From an uncultured Lachnospiraceae bacterium (lineage in GTDB: Bacteria; Bacillota; Clostridia; Lachnospirales; Lachnospiraceae), in the NCBI GenBank assembly GCA_934394565.1, contig CAKRQV010000001.1, positions 124,001-188,000 on the forward strand: DNA of 64,000 nt, given 5' to 3'. The translations under genes and the position numbers were made by a program. Within the stretch, counting starts at the first letter, position 1. Each line of letters starts with the position of its first letter. This document shows positions 18,501 to 27,181 of this stretch, in pieces. The notes beneath the pieces were generated by a model. It was given only the letters and a program-made list of their open reading frames with translations. It did no database searches and had not been told where the DNA came from.

Positions 18501-20027
18501 AAAGACTGTCCGGTCTGTGGAAAACCACTGAAAAAAGAAGGATTTGATATCCCGTTCGAGACATTCCTTGGGTTCAAGGGAGATAAGGAGCCGGATATCG
18601 ATCTGAACTTCTCCGGCGAGTACCAGAGTAAGGCCCATAAATATACCGAGGTTATCTTTGGCGCCGGGCAGACATTCCGTGCCGGAACCATCGGTACCCT
18701 GGCGGAGAAAACGGCTTTTGGTTATGTCAAAAACTATTATGAAGAAAAGGGAATACACAAAAGAAACTGTGAGATCGACCGTATCGTCGCCGGTTGTACG
18801 GGAATACACCGGACGACAGGCCAGCACCCCGGCGGTATTATTGTACTGCCTTATGGCGAGGACATTAACTCCTTCACCCCGGTGCAGCATCCGGCCAACG
18901 ATCAGACCACAGATATCGTAACTACACACTTTGATTACCATTCCATCGATTCCAACCTGTTAAAGCTGGATATCCTCGGACACGATGATCCGACAATGAT
19001 CCGTATGCTGGAGGATCTGACCGGGCTTGACGCCCAGAAGATTCCGCTGGACAGCAAAGAAGTTATGTCGCTGTTCCAGAACACGGATGCATTGCATATC
19101 ACACCCGATGATATCGGCGGCTGTCCCTTAGGTTGTCTTGGCGTGCCGGAGTTTGGTACGGATTTTGCCATGCAGATGCTTTTGGATACACAGCCGACTG
19201 AGCTTTCGGACCTGATCCGTATTGCCGGACTGGCCCATGGTACCGATGTATGGCTGGGAAATGCCCAGACACTGATCAAAGAGGGAAAATGTACGATTTC
19301 CACGGCCATCTGTACCCGAGATGATATCATGACGTACCTGATCAGCAAGGGCATGGACAATGCCCAGTCCTTTACGATCATGGAGAGTGTGCGAAAGGGT
19401 AAAGGCTTAAAACCGGAATGGGAAACGGCCATGCGGGAACATGATGTGCCGGAATGGTACATCTGGTCGTGCAAAAAGATTAAGTACATGTTCCCGAAAG
19501 CCCATGCGGCGGCTTACGTAATGATGGCCTGGCGTATCGCCTGGTTTAAGATTTTTCAGCCGCTGGCATATTATGCGGCTTTCTTCAGTATCCGTGCCAC
19601 GGCTTTTAACTATGAGCTGATGTGTCTTGGGCGGGATCGTCTGGAATATTATCTGGATGACTATAAAAAACGAAAAGATACTCTGTCCAAGAAGGAGCAG
19701 GATACCTTGCGTGATATGCGTGTCGTACAGGAAATGTATGCCAGAGGATTTGAGTTTGTGCCGGTTGATCTGTACAAGGCACAGGCACACCGCTTCCAGA
19801 TCGTAGACGGCAAGCTGATGCCGGCGCTGGATACGATCGACGGACTGGGAGACAAGGCGGCTGATGCCGTGGTTCTGGCGGCGATGGACGGAACATTTCT
19901 GTCCAAAGACGATTTCCAGAACCGCACCAAGGTGTCAAAGACAGTCATTTCGCTGATGGATGATCTGAAACTGTTCGGCAATCTGCCGCAGTCCAATCAG
20001 ATCTCGTTGTTTGATTTCACCGCGTAG
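15549..20027 (+). CDS. polC: DNA polymerase III alpha subunit, Gram-positive PolC type
   Basis: The main replicative polymerase of low-GC Gram-positive bacteria, with built-in proofreading. The 1492-residue protein shows an N-terminal domain, a Lys/Ala-rich linker (about 185-245), an OB-fold region (about 270-365), the PHP domain beginning ELHCHTKMSDMDGV (His383), and a DnaQ-like exonuclease inserted in the PHP domain (Asp472 and Glu474 in FDIETTGFSP). It continues with the polymerase core VGSRGSVGSSLAATM and catalytic Asp1016 and Asp1018 in PDIDLNFSG. A zinc-type cysteine set (CESCHYY, CPVCGKP) lies between. It ends with QISLFDF, a likely beta-clamp-binding peptide. It is somewhat longer than B. 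subtilis PolC, mainly through the linker. Confidence 0.97.
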   Translation: MEKKISDVFPNLKLPAGIADLMEISVVTKVSINPDNTLLCVYLDCPQWIAKADIYQLEDLIEKQLFRNIKLRVHIIEHFKLSSQYNVQNFYELYRPSILLELEKYNKVLYSMFKNADISFDDEKTMCMVLPDAVISHERYEHLEDILEKIFAQRCGLDFTLKSSFKEVSGEEREREKEEQIHDYVGRLLEHVRAAKANSQKAAELATEKKADKAGAKAPAKQEKKDGTTPAFGKGRRVPGPGGERRSFRAIKKSDNPDVIYGRDPEEQTIDIETISGEMGEVTIRGQVLTLESREIRNEKTILMFNITDFTDTITVKMFLENDQVPEITARLKKGGFLKVKGRTTIDKFDHELSIASVQGIKTIASFVEGREDHAAKKRVELHCHTKMSDMDGVSDAAAIIKRAKGWGHPALAVTDHGVVQAFPEASHTYDAIADDSFKVIYGVEAYLVDDLKDIVYQSKGQSLDSDFVVFDIETTGFSPVKDKIIEIGAVRVEKGEIKARFSEFVNPKIPIPFRIENLTGINDGMVADALPIEEILPKFLEFSEGAVMVAHNADFDMSFIMRNCENMGIAREFTYADTVGIARFLLPGLNRFKLDTVAKAVGVRLDNHHRAVDDANCTAEIFVKFVKMLKEREIFTLDELNEKGKISPDTVKKLPTYHAIILAKNDAGRVNLYRLISKSHLDYYARRPRIPKSVFMEYREGLFLGSACEAGELFRALVRGASDQEIARIVEFYDYLEIQPVGNNAFMLRDEDSPANTVEDLQDYNRRIVQLGEQFHKPVVATCDVHFLDPQDEIYRRIIMKGKGFGDADDQAPLYLRTTEEMLKEFAYLGSDKAEEVVVTNTNRIANMIDNLCPLRSGKFPPIIENSDGMLRDICYNRAHEIYGEELPKIVEERLERELNSIISNGYSVMYIIAQKLVWKSNEDGYLVGSRGSVGSSLAATMSGITEVNPLHAHYYCESCHYYDFDSELVKSFSGRSGCDMPDKDCPVCGKPLKKEGFDIPFETFLGFKGDKEPDIDLNFSGEYQSKAHKYTEVIFGAGQTFRAGTIGTLAEKTAFGYVKNYYEEKGIHKRNCEIDRIVAGCTGIHRTTGQHPGGIIVLPYGEDINSFTPVQHPANDQTTDIVTTHFDYHSIDSNLLKLDILGHDDPTMIRMLEDLTGLDAQKIPLDSKEVMSLFQNTDALHITPDDIGGCPLGCLGVPEFGTDFAMQMLLDTQPTELSDLIRIAGLAHGTDVWLGNAQTLIKEGKCTISTAICTRDDIMTYLISKGMDNAQSFTIMESVRKGKGLKPEWETAMREHDVPEWYIWSCKKIKYMFPKAHAAAYVMMAWRIAWFKIFQPLAYYAAFFSIRATAFNYELMCLGRDRLEYYLDDYKKRKDTLSKKEQDTLRDMRVVQEMYARGFEFVPVDLYKAQAHRFQIVDGKLMPALDTIDGLGDKAADAVVLAAMDGTFLSKDDFQNRTKVSKTVISLMDDLKLFGNLPQSNQISLFDFTA

Positions 20028-20055
20028 AGGCGATGATATAAAGGGGGATTTTTAC

Positions 20056-22008
20056 ATGAATGCTATGGAGGTAAAGCTGCTGCAGAGACTGGCGGAAATC
20101 TATCCGACCATCGGTGCTGCTTCGACAGAGATCATCAATCTGCAGTCTATCCTGAATCTGCCGAAAGGTACGGAACATTTTATTACGGATATTCACGGTG
20201 AGTATGAGGCTTTTTCTCATGTACTCCGCAACGGTTCCGGTTCCGTAAAAAAGAAGATCAATGACGTTTTCGGTCATACCTTAAGCTATGCTGATAAGAA
20301 ATCACTGGCGACGCTGATCTACTATCCACGCCAGAAGATCGCGCGGGTCAAAAAAGAAGAAGTACATATCCGCGACTGGTACAAGATTACCTTGTACCGG
20401 CTGATCGAGGTCTGCAAGTGTGTGGCCTCCAAATATACCCGCTCAAAGGTCAGAAAGGCTCTGCCGGAGGAATTTGCCTATGTCATAGAGGAACTGATCA
20501 CCGAAAAGGCTGAAGTGACGGACAAGGGCGCCTATTATGATGCCATCATCAATACGATCATCGAAATTGGCCGTGCCGAAGAGTTTATCGAGGCGCTGTG
20601 CAGTCTGATCAAACGTCTTGTCGTCGACAGACTGCATATCCTTGGAGATATCTACGACAGAGGACCGGCACCCCAGAGTATCATGGACCGTCTGATGCGC
20701 TATCATTCCCTGGATATTCAGTGGGGCAACCACGATATCGTATGGATGGGAGCCGCAGCCGGCCAGCAGGCCTGCATCGCAACAGTGATCCGCAACTGTG
20801 CCCGTTATGGTAATCTTGACATTCTGGAGGATGGCTATGGTATTAATATCCTGCCGTTGGCTACGCTGGCAATCGACACCTATAAGGGTGATCCCTGTGA
20901 AAGCTTTTCCATTCATGGCAAGAAAGCCAACAGCTACAGCGAAAACCGTGTCAATGTCAAGATGCACAAAGCAATCACGATCATTCAGTTTAAGCTGGAA
21001 GGACAGTTGATCATGAGCCGTCCGGAATTCCATATGGAAAACAGGCTTTTGTTAGATAAAGTAGACTATGAACGCGGTGTGATCACGCTGGGCGGAAAAG
21101 AATATGAATTAAATGATACTAATTTTCCGACTATTGATCCAAAAGACCCGTATGCACTGACACCGGAGGAAACTGAGGTCATGGATCGTCTGACCTCTGC
21201 TTTTGTCAATTGTAACCGTCTGCAGTCCCATATGCAGTTTTTGTTAAACCGGGGTAATCTGTATAAAGTCTTTAACGGAAATCTGATGTATCATGGCTGC
21301 GTGCCAATGAATAAGGATGGAAGTTTTAAGAAAGTCAATGTATATGGACAGGAATATTCCGGCCGTGTGCTGTACGATGTGCTGGAATCGTATGTCCGTA
21401 AGGGGTTTTTTGCCATAGACAAAGAGGAACGAAAAAAAGGCCAGGACATCATGTGGTTTATCTGGTCAAGCCCGGACTCCCCACTGTTTGGCAAGGAAAA
21501 GATGGCAACGTATGAGCGGTACTTTATCAAAGATACCGAGACGCATGTGGAAGTAAAAAATCCCTATTACCAGCTGATCAACGATGAAAAGATCCTTGAC
21601 CGTATTCTGCAGGAATTTGGCCTGTACAGTGAAGGCTCCCATATCATCAATGGTCATATGCCGGTGCGCCTCGTAAAGGGAGAATCCCCGGTGCGCTGCG
21701 GTGGCAAGCTTTTGATTATCGACGGCGGTTTTTGCAAAGCCTACCAGAAACAGACGGGTATTGCAGGATATACACTGATTTACAATTCCTACGGTATGAC
21801 ACTGGTGGCACATGAGCCGTTTTCCTCAACAGAGGAAGCTATCGAAAAGGAGCTGGACATCCATTCCGACCGGATTATGGTGAAAAAGGCAGACAGACGC
21901 CTGCTGGTCGGCGATACCGATAACGGTCTGGAAATGAAAGAACGTATCCGTGAGCTGGAAGAGCTTTTGAAAGCCTACAGAAACGGTACAATAAAGGAAA
22001 AAGTGTGA
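20056..22008 (+). CDS. fbp: Fructose-1,6-bisphosphatase, class III
   Basis: Hydrolyses fructose-1,6-bisphosphate to fructose-6-phosphate, the gluconeogenic step. The 650-residue length is that of the Firmicutes class III enzyme. The metallophosphatase motifs are visible: FITDIHGEYEAFSHVLRNGSG, HILGDIYDRGPAP, IQWGNHDIVWMGA, then NGHMPVRLVKGESP and IIDGGFCKAYQ. An in-frame ATG at 20011 lies inside polC; AAGGGGGA at 20041-20048 marks the ATG at 20056. It overlaps no gene but follows polC by 28 bases, and the next gene starts one base after its stop, so all are probably co-transcribed. Confidence 0.95.
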   Translation: MNAMEVKLLQRLAEIYPTIGAASTEIINLQSILNLPKGTEHFITDIHGEYEAFSHVLRNGSGSVKKKINDVFGHTLSYADKKSLATLIYYPRQKIARVKKEEVHIRDWYKITLYRLIEVCKCVASKYTRSKVRKALPEEFAYVIEELITEKAEVTDKGAYYDAIINTIIEIGRAEEFIEALCSLIKRLVVDRLHILGDIYDRGPAPQSIMDRLMRYHSLDIQWGNHDIVWMGAAAGQQACIATVIRNCARYGNLDILEDGYGINILPLATLAIDTYKGDPCESFSIHGKKANSYSENRVNVKMHKAITIIQFKLEGQLIMSRPEFHMENRLLLDKVDYERGVITLGGKEYELNDTNFPTIDPKDPYALTPEETEVMDRLTSAFVNCNRLQSHMQFLLNRGNLYKVFNGNLMYHGCVPMNKDGSFKKVNVYGQEYSGRVLYDVLESYVRKGFFAIDKEERKKGQDIMWFIWSSPDSPLFGKEKMATYERYFIKDTETHVEVKNPYYQLINDEKILDRILQEFGLYSEGSHIINGHMPVRLVKGESPVRCGGKLLIIDGGFCKAYQKQTGIAGYTLIYNSYGMTLVAHEPFSSTEEAIEKELDIHSDRIMVKKADRRLLVGDTDNGLEMKERIRELEELLKAYRNGTIKEKV

Positions 22009-22009
22009 T

Positions 22010-22690
22010 ATGCCCGGATACATTATGCATCTGGCAGAAGGCAGACTGTTAGAACCTCATCTGGTACAGAGCGGTTTGTTAAAAGGGGAGAGAGCACTCT
22101 CCCTTTTTCAGAATGGTCTGCTGCTGCCGGACACGAAACGGAAGAAAGAAAAACAGATCTCTCATTTCTGGAACGAGAACGATCTGGATAAGCTGGCAAT
22201 TGCACCGGATCTGGAATTGTTTTACAAAAAATACCAGAAGCGGCTGCATGAACCGGCTTTGCTGGGCTACTGGGCACATCTGCATCTGGACAATTGTTTT
22301 GTAAAGGTCTTCTGGCCGGACAATTTCTGCTTTCTGGATGAAGCTGGCAATGAACAAGAGCTCTGGGACCGTATCCGTCAGGTGAAATTGAAAAGGACCG
22401 GACAGATTGTGCCGGTCAATGATTTTTACAGCAAAGACTGGTACTATGGCGATTACAGCCGGATGAACAGCCGATTTATACAGGAATACAGCATTATAAT
22501 CCCTGCTGTGGAAGACGGCTGTGCCGATGGAATAGAAGAGGTCAGCGCGCAGGATCTGTATATAGTGAAGACGGAACTGACAGAGCTTTGCACACACAGA
22601 GGGAAAAAAGAACCCCTGCGGGTGTTTTCACCCGAGGGGCTGGATGTGTTTCTGAAAGAAACGGCAGAAAAATTCCTGAAACTGTTATAG
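22010..22690 (+). CDS. Hypothetical protein, possibly zinc-dependent phospholipase C-like
   Basis: The 226-residue protein begins MPGYIMHLAEG, which resembles the opening of zinc-dependent phospholipase C-fold proteins. His residues that could bind metal recur in order (MHLAEG, ISHFW, WAHLHLDN), together with the acidic LLPDTKR. There is no signal peptide. This family guess rests on a few residues only. It begins one base after the fbp stop and shares its operon; the C-terminal part (from about 195) looks like a plain helical tail. Function is otherwise unknown. Confidence 0.6.
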   Translation: MPGYIMHLAEGRLLEPHLVQSGLLKGERALSLFQNGLLLPDTKRKKEKQISHFWNENDLDKLAIAPDLELFYKKYQKRLHEPALLGYWAHLHLDNCFVKVFWPDNFCFLDEAGNEQELWDRIRQVKLKRTGQIVPVNDFYSKDWYYGDYSRMNSRFIQEYSIIIPAVEDGCADGIEEVSAQDLYIVKTELTELCTHRGKKEPLRVFSPEGLDVFLKETAEKFLKLL

Positions 22691-22720
22691 ACAGCCTGTC
22701 TGTAAAGCCACTGCAAACGG

Positions 22721-22999
22721 TCAGTTTTTGGTATTATCATTTGCTGTAGTGGAAGAAGCTTTGGCAGAAGATGCTTCTTCATCTTTGAGCTGCTCTCGTT
22801 CTTTTTTATTCTGCAGATGCTGAAAAACGAGCATATTGGCGTAGATAAAGATCGGGATAATAAAGGTGCACATAAAAGAAGCCCGGAACAGCATGTTTGC
22901 GAGAGGGCTTTTAAACAGGGAAAAGATCAGAGTGAGTACATACATGGACACCAGCAGGACAACTCCTGCAAGCGCCAGAAAACGTTTTGCTTTTTTCAT
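22721..22999 (-). CDS. Small two-helix membrane protein, function unknown
   Basis: The 92-residue protein has a Lys-rich start, two membrane segments (about residues 8-27 and 38-60), and a polar tail rich in Ser, Ala and charged residues (KKEREQLKDEEASSAKASS). GGAGG lies 6 bases before the ATG on the minus strand, which supports translation. It converges with the fbp operon; only 30 bases separate the two stop codons and no strong terminator is visible between them. No family recognised. Confidence 0.7.
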   Translation of the reverse strand: MKKAKRFLALAGVVLLVSMYVLTLIFSLFKSPLANMLFRASFMCTFIIPIFIYANMLVFQHLQNKKEREQLKDEEASSAKASSTTANDNTKN

Positions 23000-23330
23000 A
23001 AGAACCTCCGTTTATGTGTGGAATATCTGGCAGGGAAATAAAATCTATTTTATTATAGAGTAGAAAAAGGCAGAATACAAGGTACAGTTCGCGGGGTACA
23101 TGTGAACTGTATCTATGTCCGGAGACGATATCCTGCAGCAGTTGGGAAAGGCAGGACAAACGTCGGCGTTTATGAAGTTTTTAGAAAAACTTCATGGAGG
23201 ATAAATTGTATTTTACCTGCAAAACGTTTAGTATATCTGGTAAACGTAGAGAAAAAGACGATTTCTTATTCTGTGTATATCCACCGGGGATATAAGAAGA
23301 ATATATATAACGTTCAGGAGGAAGATAAAT

Positions 23331-23747
23331 ATGAGAAGGTTTCGAAGCTGGTATGCCGGATTTATGCAGGGACGGTACGGTGAGAGAGGCATAGATGAGT
23401 ATGGCCGTTTTTTAAATATTGTAACCATCGTATTCCTGATTCTGTCGATGCTGTTTCGGAAAATCAGCATTTTTTACTGGGTCGCGCTGGCGCTGCTGAT
23501 CTATGATTATTACCGTATTTTATCCAGAGACTTTGCCAGACGCCGTCATGAGAATGACCGGTACCTGCAGATCCGCTACAACCACGGAGCTTTTATGGAG
23601 GATATGCGAAGAAAGCGCGAGGAAAGCAAAGTATACAGGATCTACCGTTGTCCGCGCTGTAAACAGAAGGTGCGTGTGCCAAGAGGCAAAGGCCGGATCG
23701 CCATTCACTGTCCGAAGTGCGGTGAAGAATTTGTCAAAAAGAGTTGA
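23331..23747 (+). CDS. Membrane protein with C-terminal zinc ribbon
   Basis: The 138-residue product has one or two membrane segments (about residues 28-62), a basic stretch of Arg-rich helix, and a C-terminal zinc ribbon with CPRCKQKVRVPRGKGRIAIHCPKC, i.e. two CPxC knuckles 17 residues apart. The basic loop between knuckles suggests nucleic-acid or phosphate contact, but this is a guess. AGGAGG precedes the ATG. It starts a run of three genes (zinc ribbon, DUF5685, J-domain) with spacings of 5 and -4 bases, pointing to a shared task. Upstream (23000-23330) I see only an 11-bp hairpin, ATGAAGTTTTT/AAAAACTTCAT, at 23172-23195. Confidence 0.8.
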   Translation: MRRFRSWYAGFMQGRYGERGIDEYGRFLNIVTIVFLILSMLFRKISIFYWVALALLIYDYYRILSRDFARRRHENDRYLQIRYNHGAFMEDMRRKREESKVYRIYRCPRCKQKVRVPRGKGRIAIHCPKCGEEFVKKS

Positions 23748-23752
23748 CGCCC

Positions 23753-24586
23753 ATGTTTGGATATCTGACAGTCTGTCGTGATGAATTAAAGATTAAGGAC
23801 GAACGGACATATAAAGCATATTATTGTGGCATCTGCGAAGAATTAAGAAAACAGCATGGACAGATATCGCGGTTTTCTCTGACATATGATATGACATTTC
23901 TGGCACTTTTATTGCAGGGTGTGTACGAAGGACAGACACAAAGCGGGAAAAAGCGATGTCTGCCTCATCCAGTAAAACCACATCCCGTGATCACAGGAAA
24001 AAGTACAGCGTATGCCGCAGACATGAATGTGTTGCTCTGTTATTATGATCACCTGGATGACTGGGAAGACGAAAAAAAACCGTCCGGTCTGGTGATGAGC
24101 CATGGGATGCGGCGGACTTTTGAAAAGACAGCTGCCCGCTATCCACGGCAGATGCAGGCGATACAGACCTATCTGAAAGAACTGAAAAACTGTGAGGCGA
24201 CAAACAGTCAGGATGTAGATCTGGCAGCAGGCCTGACAGGAAAACTGATGGCAGAGATATTTTCCCCGGAAGAAGATAGCTTTCGGGAAATTTTAGGGCG
24301 CCTGGGATTTCAGCTGGGGAAATTTATCTATCTGATGGATGCCTGGGAGGATATTGAAAAAGATCTGGAAAAGGGAAACTACAATCCATTTTTTATATGG
24401 GTGAAAGAACCGGAATTTGATAACAGGGTGCATCAGCTGCTTCTGATGATCGCTTCCGATGCAGCCAGAGCTTTTGAACAGCTTCCGATTGAGGAAAATG
24501 TAGACATTTTGCGTAATATCCTGTATTGTGGTATATGGTCAAAATATCAGATGACAATGAAACATAAAAAGGAAAAGAAAAAGTGA
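23753..24586 (+). CDS. DUF5685-family protein
   Basis: The 277-residue protein starts MFGYLTVCRDELKIKDERTYKAYYCGICEELRKQHG, the typical opening of DUF5685, with a CxxC pair (YYCGIC) and further Cys and His residues (CLPHP, CYYDHLDDWED) that could form a metal site. A helical region with YLMDAWEDIEKDLEKGNYNPF resembles the diphosphate-binding Asp clusters of isoprenoid synthase-fold proteins, but that is resemblance only. The role is unknown. A TTG at 23744 is an alternative start. Its stop overlaps the GTG of the J-domain gene by four bases, so translation is probably coupled. Confidence 0.8.
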   Translation: MFGYLTVCRDELKIKDERTYKAYYCGICEELRKQHGQISRFSLTYDMTFLALLLQGVYEGQTQSGKKRCLPHPVKPHPVITGKSTAYAADMNVLLCYYDHLDDWEDEKKPSGLVMSHGMRRTFEKTAARYPRQMQAIQTYLKELKNCEATNSQDVDLAAGLTGKLMAEIFSPEEDSFREILGRLGFQLGKFIYLMDAWEDIEKDLEKGNYNPFFIWVKEPEFDNRVHQLLLMIASDAARAFEQLPIEENVDILRNILYCGIWSKYQMTMKHKKEKKK

Positions 24587-25275
24587 CAGATCCCTATAGA
24601 GTGCTCGGTGTTTCACAAAACGCCGACATGGATGAAATAAAAAAAGCATACAGAAAACTGAGCCGTACCTATCATCCGGATGCCAATATCAACAATCCGA
24701 ACAAAGAACAGGCCGAAGAAAAGTTCAAGGAGATTCAGGAAGCCTATAATCAGATTGTCAAAGAGCGTGAGCGCGGTACCTCCGGTGGTTATGGACCGAG
24801 CGGCTATGGACAGGGCAGCTACGGCGGCCAGTCTGCGCAGGATCCTTTTGGGTTTGGCGGGTTTGGCGGCTATCGCCAGCAAAGTCAGAGTGCAGAATAC
24901 GACAACGGGCCGATCGAGCTGCGTGCTGCGGCCAATTATATTCACAATGGCATGTTTCAGGAGGCAATGAACGTTCTTCATAATATACAGGAGCGTCCTG
25001 CCCGCTGGTATTTTCTGCGGGCACAGGCCAATTATGGTATCGGTAATCAGGTGAATGCCATGGAGGATGCCCAGCGTGCCGTACAGATGGATCCGGGCAA
25101 TCTGCAGTACCAGCAGTTTTTATCCCAGCTGCAAAATGGCGGTGCCCAGTGGTATCAGAATATGGGCGAGGGATTTGGCTACCAGACGACGAATGTCAAC
25201 TTTGGCAACTGTTGTATGGAATGTCTGATGCTGAATCTGTGTTGTAACTGCTGTTGCCTTGGCAGGTGCTGTTAA
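24583..25275 (+). CDS. J-domain protein with cysteine-rich tail
   Basis: The 230-residue protein has an N-terminal J domain (about 1-65: DPYRVLGVSQNADMDEIKKAYRKLS, HPD in TYHPDANI), which stimulates Hsp70 (DnaK). A Gly/Tyr/Ser/Gln-rich linker (about 66-105) follows, then helical repeats that look like TPR (RAAANYIHNGMFQEAMNVLHN and RAQANYGIGNQVNAMEDAQRAV). The end is unusual: CCMECLMLNLCCNCCCLGRCC, about ten Cys in 21 residues. It is not DnaJ itself, since the usual zinc repeats are absent. The GTG start at 24583 overlaps the preceding stop. The tail could bind metal or be a membrane/acylation site; neither is shown. Confidence 0.88.
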   Translation: MTDPYRVLGVSQNADMDEIKKAYRKLSRTYHPDANINNPNKEQAEEKFKEIQEAYNQIVKERERGTSGGYGPSGYGQGSYGGQSAQDPFGFGGFGGYRQQSQSAEYDNGPIELRAAANYIHNGMFQEAMNVLHNIQERPARWYFLRAQANYGIGNQVNAMEDAQRAVQMDPGNLQYQQFLSQLQNGGAQWYQNMGEGFGYQTTNVNFGNCCMECLMLNLCCNCCCLGRCC

Positions 25276-25309
25276 TATACAGTATATGCAGCGGAAAGGA
25301 AGTATCAAA

Positions 25310-25462
25310 ATGGCAGTAAAAAGAGAAAAGATGGATGAAATCGTACCGAAAATCCAGCTCGGAATTATAATTGGGTATGTGGCGGTATATTTGCTTGGCA
25401 GCGTCCGGCATCTTGGAAAGACCATGCGAAAGCTTACCGACAAAAAGAAAAAATCTGTATAA
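25310..25462 (+). CDS. Small membrane protein (50 aa)
   Basis: MAVKREKMDEIVPKIQ leads into one membrane segment (LGIIIGYVAVYLLGSV) and a basic tail ending TDKKKKSV. GGAAAGGAAG lies 9-14 bases before the ATG. It follows the J-domain gene by 34 bases and precedes a terminator, so it would be the last gene of that operon. No family recognised; small size makes the call tentative. Confidence 0.6.
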   Translation: MAVKREKMDEIVPKIQLGIIIGYVAVYLLGSVRHLGKTMRKLTDKKKKSV

Positions 25463-25538
25463 ACCAAAATGTGTATAAAATCGGAGGATACGGGCAGACT
25501 GCTACTGTACAAAAGAAACAGTACTTATCCTCCCCTTT

Positions 25539-25585
25539 ACCCCTGTAAATGTGCGGAAAACCGCATGGTTACAGGGGCTTTTTTA
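25539..25585 (+). terminator. Terminator of the J-domain operon
   Basis: CCCCTGTAA and TTACAGGGG pair around an inner GCGG-AAAA-CCGC stem, followed by six T. The next 90 bases hold nothing I recognise before the operator at 25679. Confidence 0.85.
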
Positions 25586-25678
25586 TGTGAAAAATGCTAT
25601 GGGAAGCCTTGGCGGATGTTGCCGTTTTGCACAAAAAGGCAAGGTCAATGGACTTTTCATGTTTAATTATAAACAAAG

Positions 25679-25690
25679 TTAAACGTTTAA
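25679..25690. promoter_or_regulatory. LacI-type operator upstream of the sugar ABC operon
   Basis: TTAAACGTTTAA is a perfect 12-base palindrome with the central CG typical of LacI-family sites. The identical palindrome lies at 33223-33234. A -10-like TATTAT is at 25732-25737, but no good -35 is visible, so the exact promoter position is uncertain. The site starts about 50 bases upstream of that -10. Confidence 0.7.
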
Positions 25691-25818
25691 ATTTAATTTC
25701 AATTTAAAATGGATTTTAAAGTCGGATATGGTATTATATATACAAGCATTGCAGGGCAGTCCGGCGTGTCTGTCCTGAACCGCGAAAACTTTACTACAAA
25801 TGTTAGGGAGGAAACAAC

Positions 25819-26967
25819 ATGAAAAAGAAAGTTTTAGCAACAGTCTTAAGTGCAGCTATGGTAGCTACCATGATGGCTGGATGTGGCGGCAGCTCTTCCG
25901 CAGCTGAGGCTCCGGCAAGCACAGGTACAAGCAGCGCAGCAGAAGAGAGTACAGCAGCTCCGGCTTCCAGCGCAACAGAAGAAAGCGCAACAAGCGAAGC
26001 TGGTTCCGCAACAAGCGAAGCTGGTTCCGCAACAGGCGAGACAGCAGCTGCAACAGGCGAAATGCCGCGTATCGCTTTCGTTGGTAAAGTAGAAGGCCAG
26101 CCGTGGTGGGACAACGTTAAGAAAAACGTACTTGAGTGGAACGCTGATGTAAACTATCAGGCACCGGCAGAAGTTGATGCTGCAGCTCAGGTTCAGATCA
26201 TGACAGACCTTGTAAACCAGGGACAGATCGATGCACTGCTTTTCAGCCCGAACGATCCGGATGCCTGCGAAGCTATCTGTAAAGAGGCTATGGACAAAGG
26301 CATCATCGTAATCGCTACAGAGGCTTCTGGTATGCAGAACGTTAACTACGATATCGAAGCATTCGATGAGACAGGTCTTGGTGCATTCCTGATGGATCAG
26401 CTGGCTGAGCAGATGGGCGAGGAAGGCGAGTACGTAACAATGGTTGGTTCTCTGACCATGGAATCCCAGAACAACTGGGCTGATGCCGCTATCGCACAGG
26501 CTGAGAAAGCTTACCCGAACATGAAATATCTGGATGAGAGAATCGTAGATGATTCCGATGCTGATATCGCTTACAACAAGACAAAAGAGGCTATTGAGAA
26601 ATATCCGAACCTGAAAGGTATCCTTGGTACAGGTTCCTTCGATGCTCCTGGTGCAGCACGTGCCATCAAAGAGATGGGTCTGACAGGTCAGGTATTCGCT
26701 ATCTCCGTAGCAATGCCGTCTGAGGTTGCTGACTACATCGCTGACGGAACACTTGGTTCTGTAGCTCTGTGGGATGCTGGTGTTACTGCAAAAGCTATGT
26801 GCGAACTGGCTGTACAGCTGTTCAACGGTCAGGAGATCGGTGCTACTGCAAACCTGAATGTTGATGGTTATACAGACTGCGCAGTTAACGACAAAGTTAT
26901 CGTTGGTGACGGACAGATCGCCATCACAAAAGACAATATCGATCAGTGGATCGAGATCGGTCTGTAA
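25819..26967 (+). CDS. Sugar-binding lipoprotein of ABC importer (Peripla_BP_4)
   Basis: Extracellular ligand-capturing component. The 382-residue protein has a lipoprotein signal ending MMAGC (Cys22), then a Ser/Ala/Glu linker with near-repeats ATSEAGS (about 55-75), then a type I periplasmic-binding fold beginning PRIAFVGKVEGQPWWDNVKKNV. FSPNDPDACEAICKEAMDKGIIVIATE and GILGTGSFDAPGAARAIKEMG are hallmark pieces of the ribose/rhamnose/AI-2-like cluster. AGGGAGG is upstream. A hairpin at 27009-27034 separates it from the ATPase gene, a common way to keep the binding protein more abundant than the other subunits. The ligand is not settled. Confidence 0.92.
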   Translation: MKKKVLATVLSAAMVATMMAGCGGSSSAAEAPASTGTSSAAEESTAAPASSATEESATSEAGSATSEAGSATGETAAATGEMPRIAFVGKVEGQPWWDNVKKNVLEWNADVNYQAPAEVDAAAQVQIMTDLVNQGQIDALLFSPNDPDACEAICKEAMDKGIIVIATEASGMQNVNYDIEAFDETGLGAFLMDQLAEQMGEEGEYVTMVGSLTMESQNNWADAAIAQAEKAYPNMKYLDERIVDDSDADIAYNKTKEAIEKYPNLKGILGTGSFDAPGAARAIKEMGLTGQVFAISVAMPSEVADYIADGTLGSVALWDAGVTAKAMCELAVQLFNGQEIGATANLNVDGYTDCAVNDKVIVGDGQIAITKDNIDQWIEIGL

Positions 26968-27008
26968 TTTGATCATCTGAGAAATTTACAAACGATGAAA
27001 TGAAACTG

Positions 27009-27034
27009 AGGCAGAGGAGCTTGCTTCTCTGCCT
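27009..27034 (+). other. Intercistronic hairpin after the binding-protein gene
   Basis: AGGCAGAG (27009-27016) pairs with CTCTGCCT (27027-27034), extended inward by three more pairs, without a T-run. It may stabilise or process the upstream message. Confidence 0.6.
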
Positions 27035-27181
27035 TATGTATCTTAAATATTGCAGATGCTCTGCGGGTGAAGAGGGTATCTGCAGTGTTTAGGATAACTT
27101 CGCTGGCCTGTAGGGGTTAATTGATATCCGTGAAAACTGTCAAAGACAGGTGCTGCGGAAAACTAGAGAGAAGGAGTTTGC

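Noticed and set aside
25803..26976. Long open frames on the minus strand opposite the sugar-binding lipoprotein
   Set aside because: Cys- and Ser-rich composition with no ribosome site; they mirror the codon pattern of the real plus-strand gene.
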